Shown here piece by piece: positions 24,236-32,815 of a stretch of 64,000 nucleotides of DNA. Position 1 is the first letter of the stretch, and every line of letters starts with the position of its first letter. Origin of the DNA: Micromonospora_J zhanjiangensis (GTDB taxonomy: Bacteria; Actinomycetota; Actinomycetes; Mycobacteriales; Micromonosporaceae); the NCBI RefSeq assembly GCF_042650605.1, contig NZ_JBHSBN010000004.1:124001-188000 (forward strand). Direction: 5' to 3'. Under the pieces are notes generated by a model. That model was not told the DNA's origin. It did no database searches and was given only the letters and a program-made list of their open reading frames with translations. Made by a program: the position numbers and the translations under genes.

Positions 24236-25369
24236 ATGACCGGACGGTCGGACGTGGGCGCGGTCGCGGACCTGCGCCACCGGTACGTCGAGCAGCTCCG
24301 GCGGGCCGGCGTGCTGGACCGGCCCGGGCTGGCCGAGGCGTTCGCCCACGTCCCACGTGAGCTGTTCCTGGCGGACGGCTTCCACGGCCGGGACGGGGCC
24401 CGCACCACCGCCACCGACCCGGCCTTCCTGCCCGCCGTCTACAGCGACGAGGCACTGGTCACCAAGCTGCGCGACGGGACGCCGGTCAGCTCGTCCAGCC
24501 AACCGTCGCTGATGGCGACCATGATCGACGCGCTCGACCCGGTGCCCGGCGCCCGGGTGCTGGAGATCGGCGCCGGGACCGGCTACAACGCGGCGCTGCT
24601 GGCGACCCTGGGTGCCGTGGTCACCAGCCTGGACGTACAGCCGGACGTGGTGGCGCGGGCGGGCGCGGCGCTGACCCGGGCCGGCCTCGACCGGGTCCGC
24701 GTCCGGCTCGCGGACGGCTACCTCGGCGACCCGGCCGGCGCGCCGTACGACCGGGTGGTCGTCACGGTCGGCGTGGCCGGCATCTCCCCGCACTGGCTCG
24801 ACCAGCTGACCCCCGACGGCTTCGCGCTGGTGCCGACCGCCCACGCGGGCAACCACCCGGTGCTGGCCGTGCGGTGGGGACGGGACGGTCGGGTCACCGG
24901 CCGGGTGGTCACCCCGGCCGGGTTCATGACCGCCGCCGGTCCGCTGTCGGCCCGCTACCCCGGCGCGCACCCGGAACCGCTGCGGGACCGGGCCCTGCCC
25001 GAACCGACGGTGCGGCATCCGGCGGTCTGGCAGCCGGCGCTCGGCGTGCACCGCTACCACGACCTGTGGTTCGCCGCCGGGGTCTGGGACCGGCGGATCA
25101 GCTACGCGCCGCTGCCGGGCGCCGGCGCGGCGGGCGGCTGCGCCCTGCTCGGCGCGGCCGGCGACGGCGCGGCCGTCATCACCACCGACGGCGCGGTGCT
25201 GGGCTGCGGCCCCCAGGCCGGCCGGTACGCGGACGACGCGCTCGCCCTGCGGGACCGGTGGATCGCCGAGGGCGACCCGCGGGCGGAGCGGTGGAGGACC
25301 GAACTGACCCTGGCCGGCGACCCGGAGCAGCCGATCTGGGTGCCCCACCGGTGGTACCGCGCCGACTGA
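24236..25369 (+). CDS. Protein-L-isoaspartate O-methyltransferase-like enzyme
   Basis: The N-terminal half has the PCMT fold: FAHVPRELFL, VSSSSQPSLMATMID (the SQP loop that recognises the isoaspartate), and SAM-binding VLEIGAGTGYNAALL. A roughly 150-residue C-terminal extension continues to 377 aa, as in several actinobacterial relatives. It would methylate damaged isoaspartyl residues or, in some relatives, a peptide precursor; no precursor gene is nearby. ATG 24236 is preceded by GGGAGAG and overlaps the stop of a 9-codon ORF. Confidence 0.85.
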   Translation: MTGRSDVGAVADLRHRYVEQLRRAGVLDRPGLAEAFAHVPRELFLADGFHGRDGARTTATDPAFLPAVYSDEALVTKLRDGTPVSSSSQPSLMATMIDALDPVPGARVLEIGAGTGYNAALLATLGAVVTSLDVQPDVVARAGAALTRAGLDRVRVRLADGYLGDPAGAPYDRVVVTVGVAGISPHWLDQLTPDGFALVPTAHAGNHPVLAVRWGRDGRVTGRVVTPAGFMTAAGPLSARYPGAHPEPLRDRALPEPTVRHPAVWQPALGVHRYHDLWFAAGVWDRRISYAPLPGAGAAGGCALLGAAGDGAAVITTDGAVLGCGPQAGRYADDALALRDRWIAEGDPRAERWRTELTLAGDPEQPIWVPHRWYRAD

Positions 25370-25393
25370 CGACGGCGACCGGCGACCGGGCGG

Positions 25394-26983
25394 TCAGAAG
25401 GTGTGGCGCAGCCGGTCCCGGACCGGCCGCCCGTCCGGGTCGTAGATCAACCGGTACGCCGGTACGGCCCACAGCCGGGTGAGCAGCGGCAGCCGCTCCG
25501 GCCGGTGCGGGCGCAGTCGGCCCGGCGGACGGGCACCGGTCCGGCCGTTGTCGTGCCACTCCTGCACCGCGGCGGCCGCCGCGGTGATCGCCTCGACCGC
25601 GCTCGCCGGATCGATCAGACCGGCGTCCTCGCTGCCGTCCGGGGCCCGGTCGAGGTGCTCGCGCCACAGCCGCAGCCGCAGGTCGCGGGGGAAGAACCGG
25701 GCGCCGTCGCCGAGTCCGACCGGGTCCCGCGGCTCCCGTTCGTCGCGGGTGTCGTCCAGGACCGCGCAGGACAGCTCGCTGTCGTGGGTCCACGACCGAC
25801 GGTTGAAGTTGTCGCTGCCGACGCTGGCCCACACGTCGTCCACCACGCAGACCTTGGCGTGGACGTACACCGGGGTCCCCCGGTGGTTCTCCACGTCGAA
25901 GACGTGCACCCGGTCGCCGCCGGCCCGCAGGCACAGCTCCAGCGCCTGCGCGCGGCCGACCTGGTTCGGCGGCAGGGCGAACGCGCCGTCGACATCCGGA
26001 TGACGCGGCACCACGGCGACCAGATGCAGGTCCGGGTTGGCCCGCAGGGCCTCCGCGAACAGGTTCGCCACCTCCTTGGACCACAGGTACTGGTCCTCGA
26101 CGTAGATCAGCCGGCGGGCCCGGCGAATCGCCTTGAGGTAGCCGCGGGCGATGGTGCGCTCGCCGTCCGGCGCGAAGCTGTAGCGGGGGCGTACCGCCGG
26201 GTAGGTGCGTAACACCTGGATGCGGTGCGGACCGCAGACCGGCGGGTCCGCCGGCCGATCCGGCAGCGGGTCGGGGCTCAGGTCCGCCCCGGACAACCGG
26301 TCCCGCGCGTACGCCATCGGATTCTCCGAGTCCAACGGCATCGGATCGGTCCAGCGCTCGCGGAACAGGATGTCCAGCGCACCCACCACCGGGCCGCGCA
26401 GCGCCAACTGGACGTCGTGCCAGGGCGGGTGGTCGCCGTACCGGGGGGACATGTTGACCGGCTGCGGATCACCCCCGTGCTCGGCGTCGTCCCGGCGGCT
26501 GTGACACAGGTCGATCCCACCGGCGAAGGCGATGTCCCGCTCCGGCTCCCCCGGATGTCGCAGCACGACGAGCTTCTGGTGGTGCGAACCACCGCGGCGG
26601 ACCCGCTGGTCGAGCAGCACCTCGCCGCCCGCCGCCCGGACCCGCTCGCTGAGGTTGCGGTTCTCCTCCTCGCTGAACGCCAGCTTGTCCAGGTGCGACC
26701 GCCAGATCAGGCCCTTCACCAGCACGCCGCGTTCGGCCGCCCGGCAGAGCAACTCGGCGGTGGTCGGCCCGTCGGGGCGCAGCCGCTGGTCCGGGTCGCC
26801 CCGCCAGTCGGTGAAGAAGAGGTGGTCGCCGGGCCGGAGCGCCTCGACCTCGGTCACCAGCCGGTCGAAGTACGTGGCGCCGTGAATCAGGGGCTCGACG
26901 TGGTTTCCCTCGGTCCAGACGGGTAATTCCGAGACCGGGTTGCTGCGTTCCGGTGCGGTGAGGAACCAGTCCTCCGTCGCCAT
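25394..26983 (-). CDS. Phospholipase D-type (HKD) protein
   Basis: About 529 aa with two HKD signatures: HHQKLVVLRHPG followed by AFAGGID, and HAKVCVVDDVWASVGSDNFN. These catalytic pairs are typical of phospholipase D and cardiolipin synthase enzymes that transfer phosphatidyl groups; the absence of membrane helices suggests a cytoplasmic or peripheral phosphodiesterase. ATG 26983 (MATEDWFLT) has a G-rich site upstream; an in-frame GTG at 27010 is an alternative. Convergent with the methyltransferase gene. Confidence 0.88.
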   Translation of the reverse strand: MATEDWFLTAPERSNPVSELPVWTEGNHVEPLIHGATYFDRLVTEVEALRPGDHLFFTDWRGDPDQRLRPDGPTTAELLCRAAERGVLVKGLIWRSHLDKLAFSEEENRNLSERVRAAGGEVLLDQRVRRGGSHHQKLVVLRHPGEPERDIAFAGGIDLCHSRRDDAEHGGDPQPVNMSPRYGDHPPWHDVQLALRGPVVGALDILFRERWTDPMPLDSENPMAYARDRLSGADLSPDPLPDRPADPPVCGPHRIQVLRTYPAVRPRYSFAPDGERTIARGYLKAIRRARRLIYVEDQYLWSKEVANLFAEALRANPDLHLVAVVPRHPDVDGAFALPPNQVGRAQALELCLRAGGDRVHVFDVENHRGTPVYVHAKVCVVDDVWASVGSDNFNRRSWTHDSELSCAVLDDTRDEREPRDPVGLGDGARFFPRDLRLRLWREHLDRAPDGSEDAGLIDPASAVEAITAAAAAVQEWHDNGRTGARPPGRLRPHRPERLPLLTRLWAVPAYRLIYDPDGRPVRDRLRHTF

Positions 26984-27120
26984 CAGCAGCCCCCAAAGTT
27001 TCGAAAACACCCCAACGCGTATCCCGCACGCCGGGGCCGCCGCAACCGGAAGCGGCGAATCACCAGGTCGATACGGGGTGCCCAGAACGCGAGGGTCGAA
27101 AACAGGTCGGGGAGGCCGGG

Positions 27121-27234
27121 ATGACGAGCGAGCAGAATCGGGACCAGGCGGTCGAGGGCGAGCGGGGGATCATGATGGCGATGCTGCTCATGGTCGTGCT
27201 CGGGGTCGCCGGGATCATCGTGGCGTCCACCTGA
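27121..27234 (+). CDS. Small single-helix membrane protein, 37 aa
   Basis: ATG 27121 follows GGGGAGG at 27112-27118. A charged start (MTSEQNRDQAVEGERG) leads into a single hydrophobic helix (MMAMLLMVVLGVAGIIVAS) reaching the C-terminus. The size and layout fit a small membrane protein that may act on a partner. It is divergent from the phospholipase D gene and convergent with pirin. Confidence 0.55.
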   Translation: MTSEQNRDQAVEGERGIMMAMLLMVVLGVAGIIVAST

Positions 27235-27319
27235 CCGTCGCCGGGCACCGGCACCGGGCGGTGGGGCACGGCGTACCGGTTCGCCGCCGGCCCGTGGTGC
27301 GGGCCGGCGACGACGACGG

Positions 27320-28306
27320 TCAGACCGGCTGTTGCCCGTCGGTGTGCGGGAGCCGCTCGGCCGGGATCACGCCGAGCCGGCCCGCCTGGTAGTCCTCGAA
27401 CGCCTGCAGCAGCTCGTCGCGGGTGTTCATCACGAACGGACCGTAGTGCGCGACCGGTTCCCGGATCGGCTGCCCACCCATGATGTAGAGATCCAGCGCG
27501 GGCGTGTGTGGGTCCTGCCGGGCGTCGGCGGAGAACCGGAGCGCGTCGCCCGGACCGTGCACCGCGAGCTGGCCCGTGTGCACCGGCCGGCGGTCGGTGC
27601 CGACCGTGCCACGTCCGCCCAGGACGTAGACCAGCGCGTTGAAGTCGGGCCGCCAGGGCAGGTCCACCCGGGCACCCGGCTGCACGGTGACGTGCGCGAT
27701 GGTGATCGGCGTGTGCGTCGAGCCCGGCCCCTGGTGCCCGTCGACCGCACCGGCGATCACCCGGATCAGCGCGCCGCCGTCCGGCGTGGTCAACAGGGCC
27801 GACTCCCGGCCCCGGATGTCCTGGTAGCGCGGCGGGTTCATCTTGGCCACCCGGGGCAGGTTCACCCAGAGCTGCAGGCCGTGGAAAAGCCCGCCGCTGA
27901 CCACCAGGTGCTCCGGTGGCGCCTCGATGTGCAACAGGCCGCTGCCGGCCGTCATCCACTGGGTGTCGCCGTTGGTGATGGTGCCACCGCCACCGTTCGA
28001 GTCCTGGTGGTCGAAGATCCCGTCGATGATGTAGGTCACCGTCTCGAAGCCACGGTGCGGGTGCCAGGCCGTACCCTTTGGCTCGCCCGGGGCGTAGTCG
28101 ACCTCGCCCATCTGGTCCAGGTGGATGAACGGGTCGAGCTCGTGCATCGGTACGCCGGCGAAGGCCCGACGGACCGGGAAGCCCTCGCCCTCGAAGCCGC
28201 TCGGCGCGGTGACCAGCCGGCGTACCGGCCGGAAGGCGGTGCTGGTCTCGTCCAGCCGGTCCAGGCGCGGCAGGACGAGGATGTCGTCCACGGTGACGGC
28301 GGGCAT
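27320..28306 (-). CDS. Pirin family protein
   Basis: A 328-aa bicupin with the pirin N-terminal metal site HPHRGFETVTYIIDG, the following W(M/V)TAGSGLLHIEAPPE and the C-terminal cupin with VYVLGGRGTVG. Pirins are iron-binding proteins that act as redox-dependent co-regulators or quercetinases. ATG 28306 has GAGGAG upstream. The gene contains a sequence resembling the phiC31 attB site at 28061-28094, as the pirin gene of Streptomyces does. Confidence 0.93.
   Translation of the reverse strand: MPAVTVDDILVLPRLDRLDETSTAFRPVRRLVTAPSGFEGEGFPVRRAFAGVPMHELDPFIHLDQMGEVDYAPGEPKGTAWHPHRGFETVTYIIDGIFDHQDSNGGGGTITNGDTQWMTAGSGLLHIEAPPEHLVVSGGLFHGLQLWVNLPRVAKMNPPRYQDIRGRESALLTTPDGGALIRVIAGAVDGHQGPGSTHTPITIAHVTVQPGARVDLPWRPDFNALVYVLGGRGTVGTDRRPVHTGQLAVHGPGDALRFSADARQDPHTPALDLYIMGGQPIREPVAHYGPFVMNTRDELLQAFEDYQAGRLGVIPAERLPHTDGQQPV
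28053..28101 (+). other. phiC31-type attB-like site inside the pirin gene, unoccupied
   Basis: Positions 28061-28094 begin GTGCCAGGCCGTACCCTTTG and continue GCTCGCCCGGGGCG. From memory this matches about 28 of 34 positions of the phiC31 attB, with the crossover TT at 28077-28078 retained and one neighbouring G changed to T. The pirin frame is intact, so no phage is integrated. The comparison was done by memory, not by alignment. Confidence 0.65.
28068..28073 (+). other. No separate feature: part of the attB-like site
   Basis: These six bases belong to the left arm of the attB-like sequence described above and are listed only to mark the segment next to the crossover, where CGTACC replaces CGTGCC in my recollection of the phiC31 site. 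Confidence 0.3.
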
Positions 28307-28467
28307 GGCGTCGCTCCTCGGCGGTAGGTGTCGGGTCGGAACCATCAACCCGTCCCCATGAACCCCGTAACCCCTACCGCTATTCCTGCCCCCACCTGCG
28401 CTCCTTCCCGTCAGCGCCGCCCCGCGGTGGATGCGGGTCCTCGTCGGCGGCGGGGTGGGGGAGCGGT

Positions 28468-28473
28468 TAGCGT
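28468..28473 (+). promoter_or_regulatory. -10 box of the leaderless DUF1684 transcript
   Basis: TAGCGT ends seven bases before GTG 28481 and supports that start over the in-frame GTG at 28472. Confidence 0.45.
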
Positions 28474-28480
28474 GGGCGCG

Positions 28481-29074
28481 GTGGACGAGCTTGAGGTGTT
28501 GGACTGGCGGGAACGGGTGGCGCGGCTGTATCTGTCCGACGGCGGGGTGGCCGAGTTCCGGGCGGAGCGGGACCGACTGTTCGCCGAGCACCCGCAGTCG
28601 CCGATCCCGCCCCGGGAGCGGGCGGCCTTCACCGGGCTGCGGTACTTCCCGCCCGATCCGGAGGCGGTCGTGACGGTGCCACTGCGGCCCGCCGAGGGGA
28701 CGGAGAGCATCGACACCGGCGGCCCGGACGGGGTCGTGCGCTACCGCCGGGTGGCGGTGGCCGAGACACCGTGGGGGCCGCTGACCCTGTGGTGGATCGA
28801 GGCGTACGGCGGTGGGCTGTTCGTCCCGTTCCGGGACGGCTCCTGCGGCCGGGAGTCGTACGGCGGCGGCCGCTACCTCACCGACACCGTGAAGGGCACC
28901 TTCGGCCGTGGCCTGACCGTGCTGCCCGACGGCCGGGCGCGGCTGGACTTCAACTACGGGTACAACCCATCGTGCGCATTCGATTATCAATACGCGTGCC
29001 CCCTGGCGCCCCCAGAGAACTGGCTCAAGGCCCCCATCCGGGCCGGGGAGCAGGCTTACCGCATGGAGGATTGA
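28481..29074 (+). CDS. DUF1684 domain-containing protein
   Basis: The 197-aa protein follows the DUF1684 pattern: LDWRERVARLYL, ERAAFTGLRYFPPDP, FVPFRDGSCGRESYGGGRYL, and the C-terminal NYGYNPSCAFDY, ACPLAPPENWL and RAGEQAYRM. Function unknown in all bacteria I know of. The last 40 codons are AT-richer than the rest (GCATTCGATTATCAATAC), and a lower-GC element begins right after the stop. The gene could therefore be the integration target, with an unaltered or element-supplied 3' end. Confidence 0.88.
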   Translation: MDELEVLDWRERVARLYLSDGGVAEFRAERDRLFAEHPQSPIPPRERAAFTGLRYFPPDPEAVVTVPLRPAEGTESIDTGGPDGVVRYRRVAVAETPWGPLTLWWIEAYGGGLFVPFRDGSCGRESYGGGRYLTDTVKGTFGRGLTVLPDGRARLDFNYGYNPSCAFDYQYACPLAPPENWLKAPIRAGEQAYRMED

Positions 29075-29075
29075 G

Positions 29076-29080
29076 TTTCT
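29076..29080. other. Possible left attachment core (TTTCT)
   Basis: TTTCT at 29076-29080 follows the DUF1684 stop and is shared with 33074-33078, where chromosomal sequence appears to resume. Both flank the low-GC element. A 5-bp match is weak evidence, and the true crossover may be elsewhere in 29040-29100. Confidence 0.25.
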
Positions 29081-29135
29081 AGCCGAACGGCGCGCCGTCT
29101 GACGGGTGTTGTTGAATGGTCGTCGAGTGCCGCGT

Positions 29136-30056
29136 ATGTCGATGCATGCGCGCACCGTTGGCGTGGTCCGCCTGTCCCGTCACAGCAAGCGGGCCGATGA
29201 CCCGTCTACGTCCCCTGAGCGGCAACGGAGGCTGATTGAGAGTGACCGAGGGCTCACCATCATTGGCTGGGCGGAAGACCTCGGGGTGTCTGCCGCCAAG
29301 GTTCCCCCGTGGGAACGCCCGGAGCTGGGGGAGTGGCTGCGCCGGCCGGAAGACTTTGACACGTTGGCGTTCTGGAAGCTTGACCGTCTGGTTCGGTCGG
29401 TTGGCGACTTTGCCGAGATGGTGAAGTGGGCCAAGGGTAAGCCGAACAATACCGGGTTGCCTCCCGTTGACCGGCCCAAAAACCTTGTTAGCATTACTGA
29501 CAAGATTGATCTCAACTCGCCTATGGGGCGGGCTATGGCCGGCATGATTGCCGTTTTCGCGGAGCTTGAAGCGGACATCATCAAAGAGCGTGTAAACGAT
29601 GCGCGTACGGAAATGTACGCGGCCGGCCGTTGGCCCGGCGGGCGATACCCGTACGGTTACCGCCCGGTGAAGCTGGAAACCGGCGGTTGGGAATTGAAGA
29701 TAGATGAGGAAGCCAGGGATGTTGTTGTTGAGCTTGTAGACCGGGTCATCGCCGGTGAACCGGCCTATGCCGTGCAACTCGATTTTCAGCGGCGGAAGAT
29801 AGCCACTCCAAAGGGCGGGAAGGCGGGGTGGGTTAGCGTCAATGTGGGCCAGATGTTGCGTTCCCGTGCGCTGCTCGGAGAAGCTACCTATAAATCGGTT
29901 ACGAGTTCTGAAGGTATTCCGATAGACCCGGTGCGCGCCGACCCCCTGATTAGTCATGAGCGATGGAATGCGCTACAGGAAGTGCTAGCGGGCAACGGCA
30001 AGCGGGACCGTTCCACCGGGGCGAGCATGCTTCTTGATGCAATGCCGTTCAGTTAA
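29136..30056 (+). pseudogene. Large serine recombinase, 5' part, interrupted by an IS4-family element
   Basis: The N-terminal resolvase domain is intact: VGVVRLSRHSKRADDPSTSPE with the likely nucleophile in RLSRHS, LAFWKLDRLVRSVGDF, and MAGMIAVFAELEADIIKERV. The recombinase domain begins with PGGRYPYGYRPVKL. The genuine frame ends after LLD at 30039, inside the target duplication; the next residues up to the stop at 30054-30056 come from the IS end. Start ATG 29136 or ATG 29142 is likely. The family integrates phages and mobilisable elements. Confidence 0.9.
30030..30039. repeat. Left copy of the 10-bp target site duplication
   Basis: CTTCTTGATG occurs here and again at 31576-31585, directly flanking the IS. 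Removing the IS and one copy rejoins the recombinase frame as LLD-VAFCALCG. Confidence 0.92.
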
Positions 30057-30120
30057 GGCATCAGTGCTGGTCAGCGCGGTGGGCTGACGAGGGGTCGACG
30101 GGCCGGTACCGTGCCGTGGC

Positions 30121-31368
30121 GTGACGTTGTCTGGGGTGGAGTCGCTGCGGCCGCAGGGCCGGTTGACCGATCACATCGGGCTCGGGGTGTTGTCGGCCCG
30201 GTTCAACCGGGATCTGCTGGAAGAGGTACTCAACCGCAGCGGGCGGCGTGAGAAGCGGGTTCGGCGGCTGCCGGCGCACGTGATGATCCGTTACGTGATC
30301 GCGATGGGGCTGTTCTGCGCCGAGTCCTTGGACGAGGTGATGCGTCGGCTGGTGGGTAACCTGCGCAGACTTGGTTCCTGGGACGATGACTGGCAGGTCC
30401 CGACGGCGTCGGCGATCACCCAGGCACGTCAGCGGCTGGGCGCCGAGCCGGTGAAGATGTTGTTCGACAGGGCGTGCGTGCCCTTGGCTGGACCGGGCAC
30501 GAAGGGCGCCTGGCTGGCCCGGCGCCGGCTGATGGCGATCGACGCGACCAGTGTCGACGTGGCCGACACCCCGGCCAACGTGGAACGCTTCGGCCGGATG
30601 GGGTCGGGGCCGAAGGCGTCGGCGTACCCGAAACTGCACGTCGCGGCGTTGGCCGAGTGCGGTAGCCATGCGATCGTCGGGGCAGTGCTCGGCTCGTGCC
30701 GCACCGGGGAACGTACCCTGGTCAAGGGTCTGGCCGGGCGGGTCGGGCCGGGCATGCTGGTCCTGGCTGATGCAGGCCTGTACTCCTTCGACCTGTTCAA
30801 CTCCTTCGCCGCCACCGGCGCGGACCTGGCCTGGCGGATCGGGGCCTCCGTGTCGGTCGGGCATCTGCGGTGGCTCGCGGACGGCTCCTACCAGGCGCTG
30901 ATCTTCAAGGCGGGGTTGTCCGCGCAACGCCGGGCTCGGCTGGTCGAGCAGGCCCGGACCGGCCAGGAGATCCCTACCGATCTCGCCCGCCTCGTCAGGG
31001 TGGTCGAGTACACCGTCCCGGACCGCAACCCCGACGGCGAACTCATCGTGGTGGTCACCACCCTCACCGACCACCACGAGGTCCCCGCGATGGAACTGGC
31101 GGGTGCCTACCAGCAGCGCTGGGAAGAAGAGTCCGCTCTGGACGAGATCAAGACGGACCTGCGCGGCCGCGGCGAAGTCCTCCGATCGAAGGTCCCCGAG
31201 CTGGTCGAACAGCAGATGTGGGGACTGCTGCTGGCCCACTACGCCATCCGCGCACTGCTGCTGGAAGCCGCCGACCCGGCCGGCTACGACCCCGACCGCA
31301 TGTCGTTCGTCAAAGGCCTACGCGTCGTGCGCCGCCAGGTCACCGACCAGGCGGCCATTACCCCCTGA
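30121..31368 (+). CDS. IS4-family transposase, main reading frame
   Basis: A 415-aa DDE transposase with the IS4 N-terminal domain (LTDHIGLGVLSARFNRDLLEEVL, RRLPAHVMIRYVIAMGLF), first catalytic Asp in MAIDATSVDVAD, second in VLADAGLYSF, and Glu in YQQRWEEESALDEIKTDLRG. The frame stops at 31366-31368 after VTDQAAITP, while the usual C-terminal tail continues in the +1 frame. Start GTG 30121. Confidence 0.9.
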   Translation: MTLSGVESLRPQGRLTDHIGLGVLSARFNRDLLEEVLNRSGRREKRVRRLPAHVMIRYVIAMGLFCAESLDEVMRRLVGNLRRLGSWDDDWQVPTASAITQARQRLGAEPVKMLFDRACVPLAGPGTKGAWLARRRLMAIDATSVDVADTPANVERFGRMGSGPKASAYPKLHVAALAECGSHAIVGAVLGSCRTGERTLVKGLAGRVGPGMLVLADAGLYSFDLFNSFAATGADLAWRIGASVSVGHLRWLADGSYQALIFKAGLSAQRRARLVEQARTGQEIPTDLARLVRVVEYTVPDRNPDGELIVVVTTLTDHHEVPAMELAGAYQQRWEEESALDEIKTDLRGRGEVLRSKVPELVEQQMWGLLLAHYAIRALLLEAADPAGYDPDRMSFVKGLRVVRRQVTDQAAITP

Positions 31369-31567
31369 GCACCTTTCGACCGCCCTCGACGACGCGCTCA
31401 CCGAGATCCGCCACCAGCCGAACCCGCCCCGACGCGATCGCAGCTGCCCCCGCGTCATCAAACGCGCCCGCCACAACTCCTACCGCGTCAAACGCCCCAC
31501 CGACCGGACCACCCGTCACGACGGGCCCGCCATACCCAGGCTGGCCTGCCCAGACCTCTTAACTTAA
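31361..31567 (+). pseudogene. C-terminal tail of the IS4 transposase in the +1 frame
   Basis: From 31361 the +1 frame reads PPEHLSTALDDALTEIRHQ and later CPRVIKRARHNSYRVKR, the typical end of actinobacterial IS4 transposases. The switch happens in a run of five C at 31361-31365, directly before the in-frame TGA. A one-base change in the run, a programmed +1 shift or a sequencing error would all explain this. The tail ends inside the right inverted repeat. Confidence 0.7.
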
Positions 31568-31575
31568 TGGCATTG

Positions 31576-31585
31576 CTTCTTGATG
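31576..31585. repeat. Right copy of the 10-bp target site duplication
   Basis: CTTCTTGATG directly after the right IS end; identical to 30030-30039. Confidence 0.92.
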
Positions 31586-32283
31586 TCGCCTTCTGTGCCC
31601 TGTGCGGATTCCCGATGTATCGGCGGTTCACTCGCGTCAAAGGTAAGGACGACTACCGATGGTCCTACCTCTACTACGGTTGTGGGGGTCGCTGGTCTAG
31701 GCGGAATTCTGATTGTGAGGCAAAATCGGCTGTCCGCGGTGACAAACTGCACGCCGTTGTTGAACGGTTGCTGTTGGCGGAGATTGGGCCGCTTGAGATC
31801 ATGCGAACCGTCAAGGTCGCTGGTGTATCGCACCGGGCCGAAATCGTGGAGCTTGAAGCCGCCCTAGAGGACTTGCTGGCCCGTAGTGCGGGCAAGGGTG
31901 AAGCCGTGGCGCGTGTGTACGCGAAACGGATTGAAGCTGTAGAGGACAAGTTGGCCACGCTTTCCGCTATTCCTGAGCAGGAACCGTCTGTCCGTCAGGA
32001 ATGGACGGGGGAGAAGTACGCGGAACGTTGGGCCGCCGCCAATGAGGATGAGCGGCGCCAGTTGCTTAAGGCTTCCGGCATTCGGGTTGAGGTTGTGGCC
32101 CACAAGGGCGGGCCGATGCGCCTCGGACTGTTCGAGCGGCCGGAGCGGTACGACGCTGCCGTTGCGCTCACCGTGGAAGACGGGATGCAGGTTGCCATGT
32201 ACCTGCCGCGGGACCTGGCCGAGCGTGCCACCGGCCAGCCGTCCCGCGTCACTCACAAGCAGAGGTCCCTCATAGCGCCGTGA
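31576..32283 (+). pseudogene. Large serine recombinase, 3' part
   Basis: The frame resumes as LLDVAFCALCGFPMYRRF, with the zinc-ribbon cysteines (CALCG, then YYGCGGR and DCEA) typical of large serine recombinases, followed by the coiled-coil region (AEIVELEAALEDLLARS) and the C-terminal part with the lower-GC codon bias of the 5' part. Together with 29136-30039 it would make an uninterrupted protein of about 535 aa. Expressed alone it has no catalytic domain. Confidence 0.88.
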
Positions 32284-32815
32284 CAGCCCTTTAGCGGCCC
32301 CGGATTAACCCCCGCGGACACCTACCGGGTGCCCCGCAGTTTTTCGTGCCCCTGAGAGCCCTACGGGCGGCCGTTTCTCCGGTGAGAGTGTTGAGCCGTG
32401 GGACGATGTGTGTCCAGCCGGCCCCGAGGTGAGCCACGGGAAGCCGGACCGTTTACCGGGAGGCACGCTCCGGTGTTGCCTCTCTAGGTCGTCCACAAAG
32501 GGCGAACAACCAGTTTGCTTGAGTCCGTGACCAGCACAAACGGAATCGTTACCTCAGCGTTATTTCTAGAGGTTGTTTGCAGGTAGTTAAGGGGAGGTGG
32601 AGGCGGAAAACCTCGCGGCACGCCATTGCCAAACCGTTACCACAATTCAACCTACAGGCGCACCCGGTTGAAGGTGGGAAGCTAGGGGGAAGCGCCGGTT
32701 TAAGGCGCACCCAGTGAGCGGGCCCCAATGAGGGCCCGCTCTCTGCCTCCAAGCCAACTGTGTAAACGGGCGTGGCTACCGCCATGCCCAACCAAGGACG
32801 AAAGGAAGGTAACCG
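32284..32815. other. Noncoding stretch of the element remnant
   Basis: About 530 bases without a convincing gene. It contains two copies of AGGCGCACCC (32656-32665 and 32703-32712), an inverted repeat with GAGGTT/AACCTC near 32568-32614, and a hairpin at 32716-32741. An operator or a recombination-related site for the element is possible; no tRNA-like fold was recognised. Confidence 0.5.
32716..32741. terminator. Short hairpin in the element remnant
   Basis: GAGCGGGCCC and GGGCCCGCTC pair perfectly around a six-base loop. It could terminate leftover transcription from the recombinase side or sit in the leader of the small gene at 32816. Confidence 0.5.

Larger units (their letters stand above)
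30040..31575 (+). mobile_element. IS4-family insertion sequence, 1536 bp
   Basis: The element is bounded by 18-bp imperfect terminal inverted repeats (CAATGCCGTTCAGTTAAG at the left, its partner CAATGCCATTAAGTTAAG read from the right, two mismatches) and flanked by 10-bp direct repeats. It carries one transposase gene with a frameshift near its end. Its GC content matches the chromosome rather than the host element, so it probably came from another actinobacterium after the integrase was in place. Confidence 0.92.

Noticed and set aside
28307..29155. N-terminal extension of the pirin frame
   Set aside because: The pirin ATG at 28306 has a ribosome binding site; the extension is opposite DUF1684.
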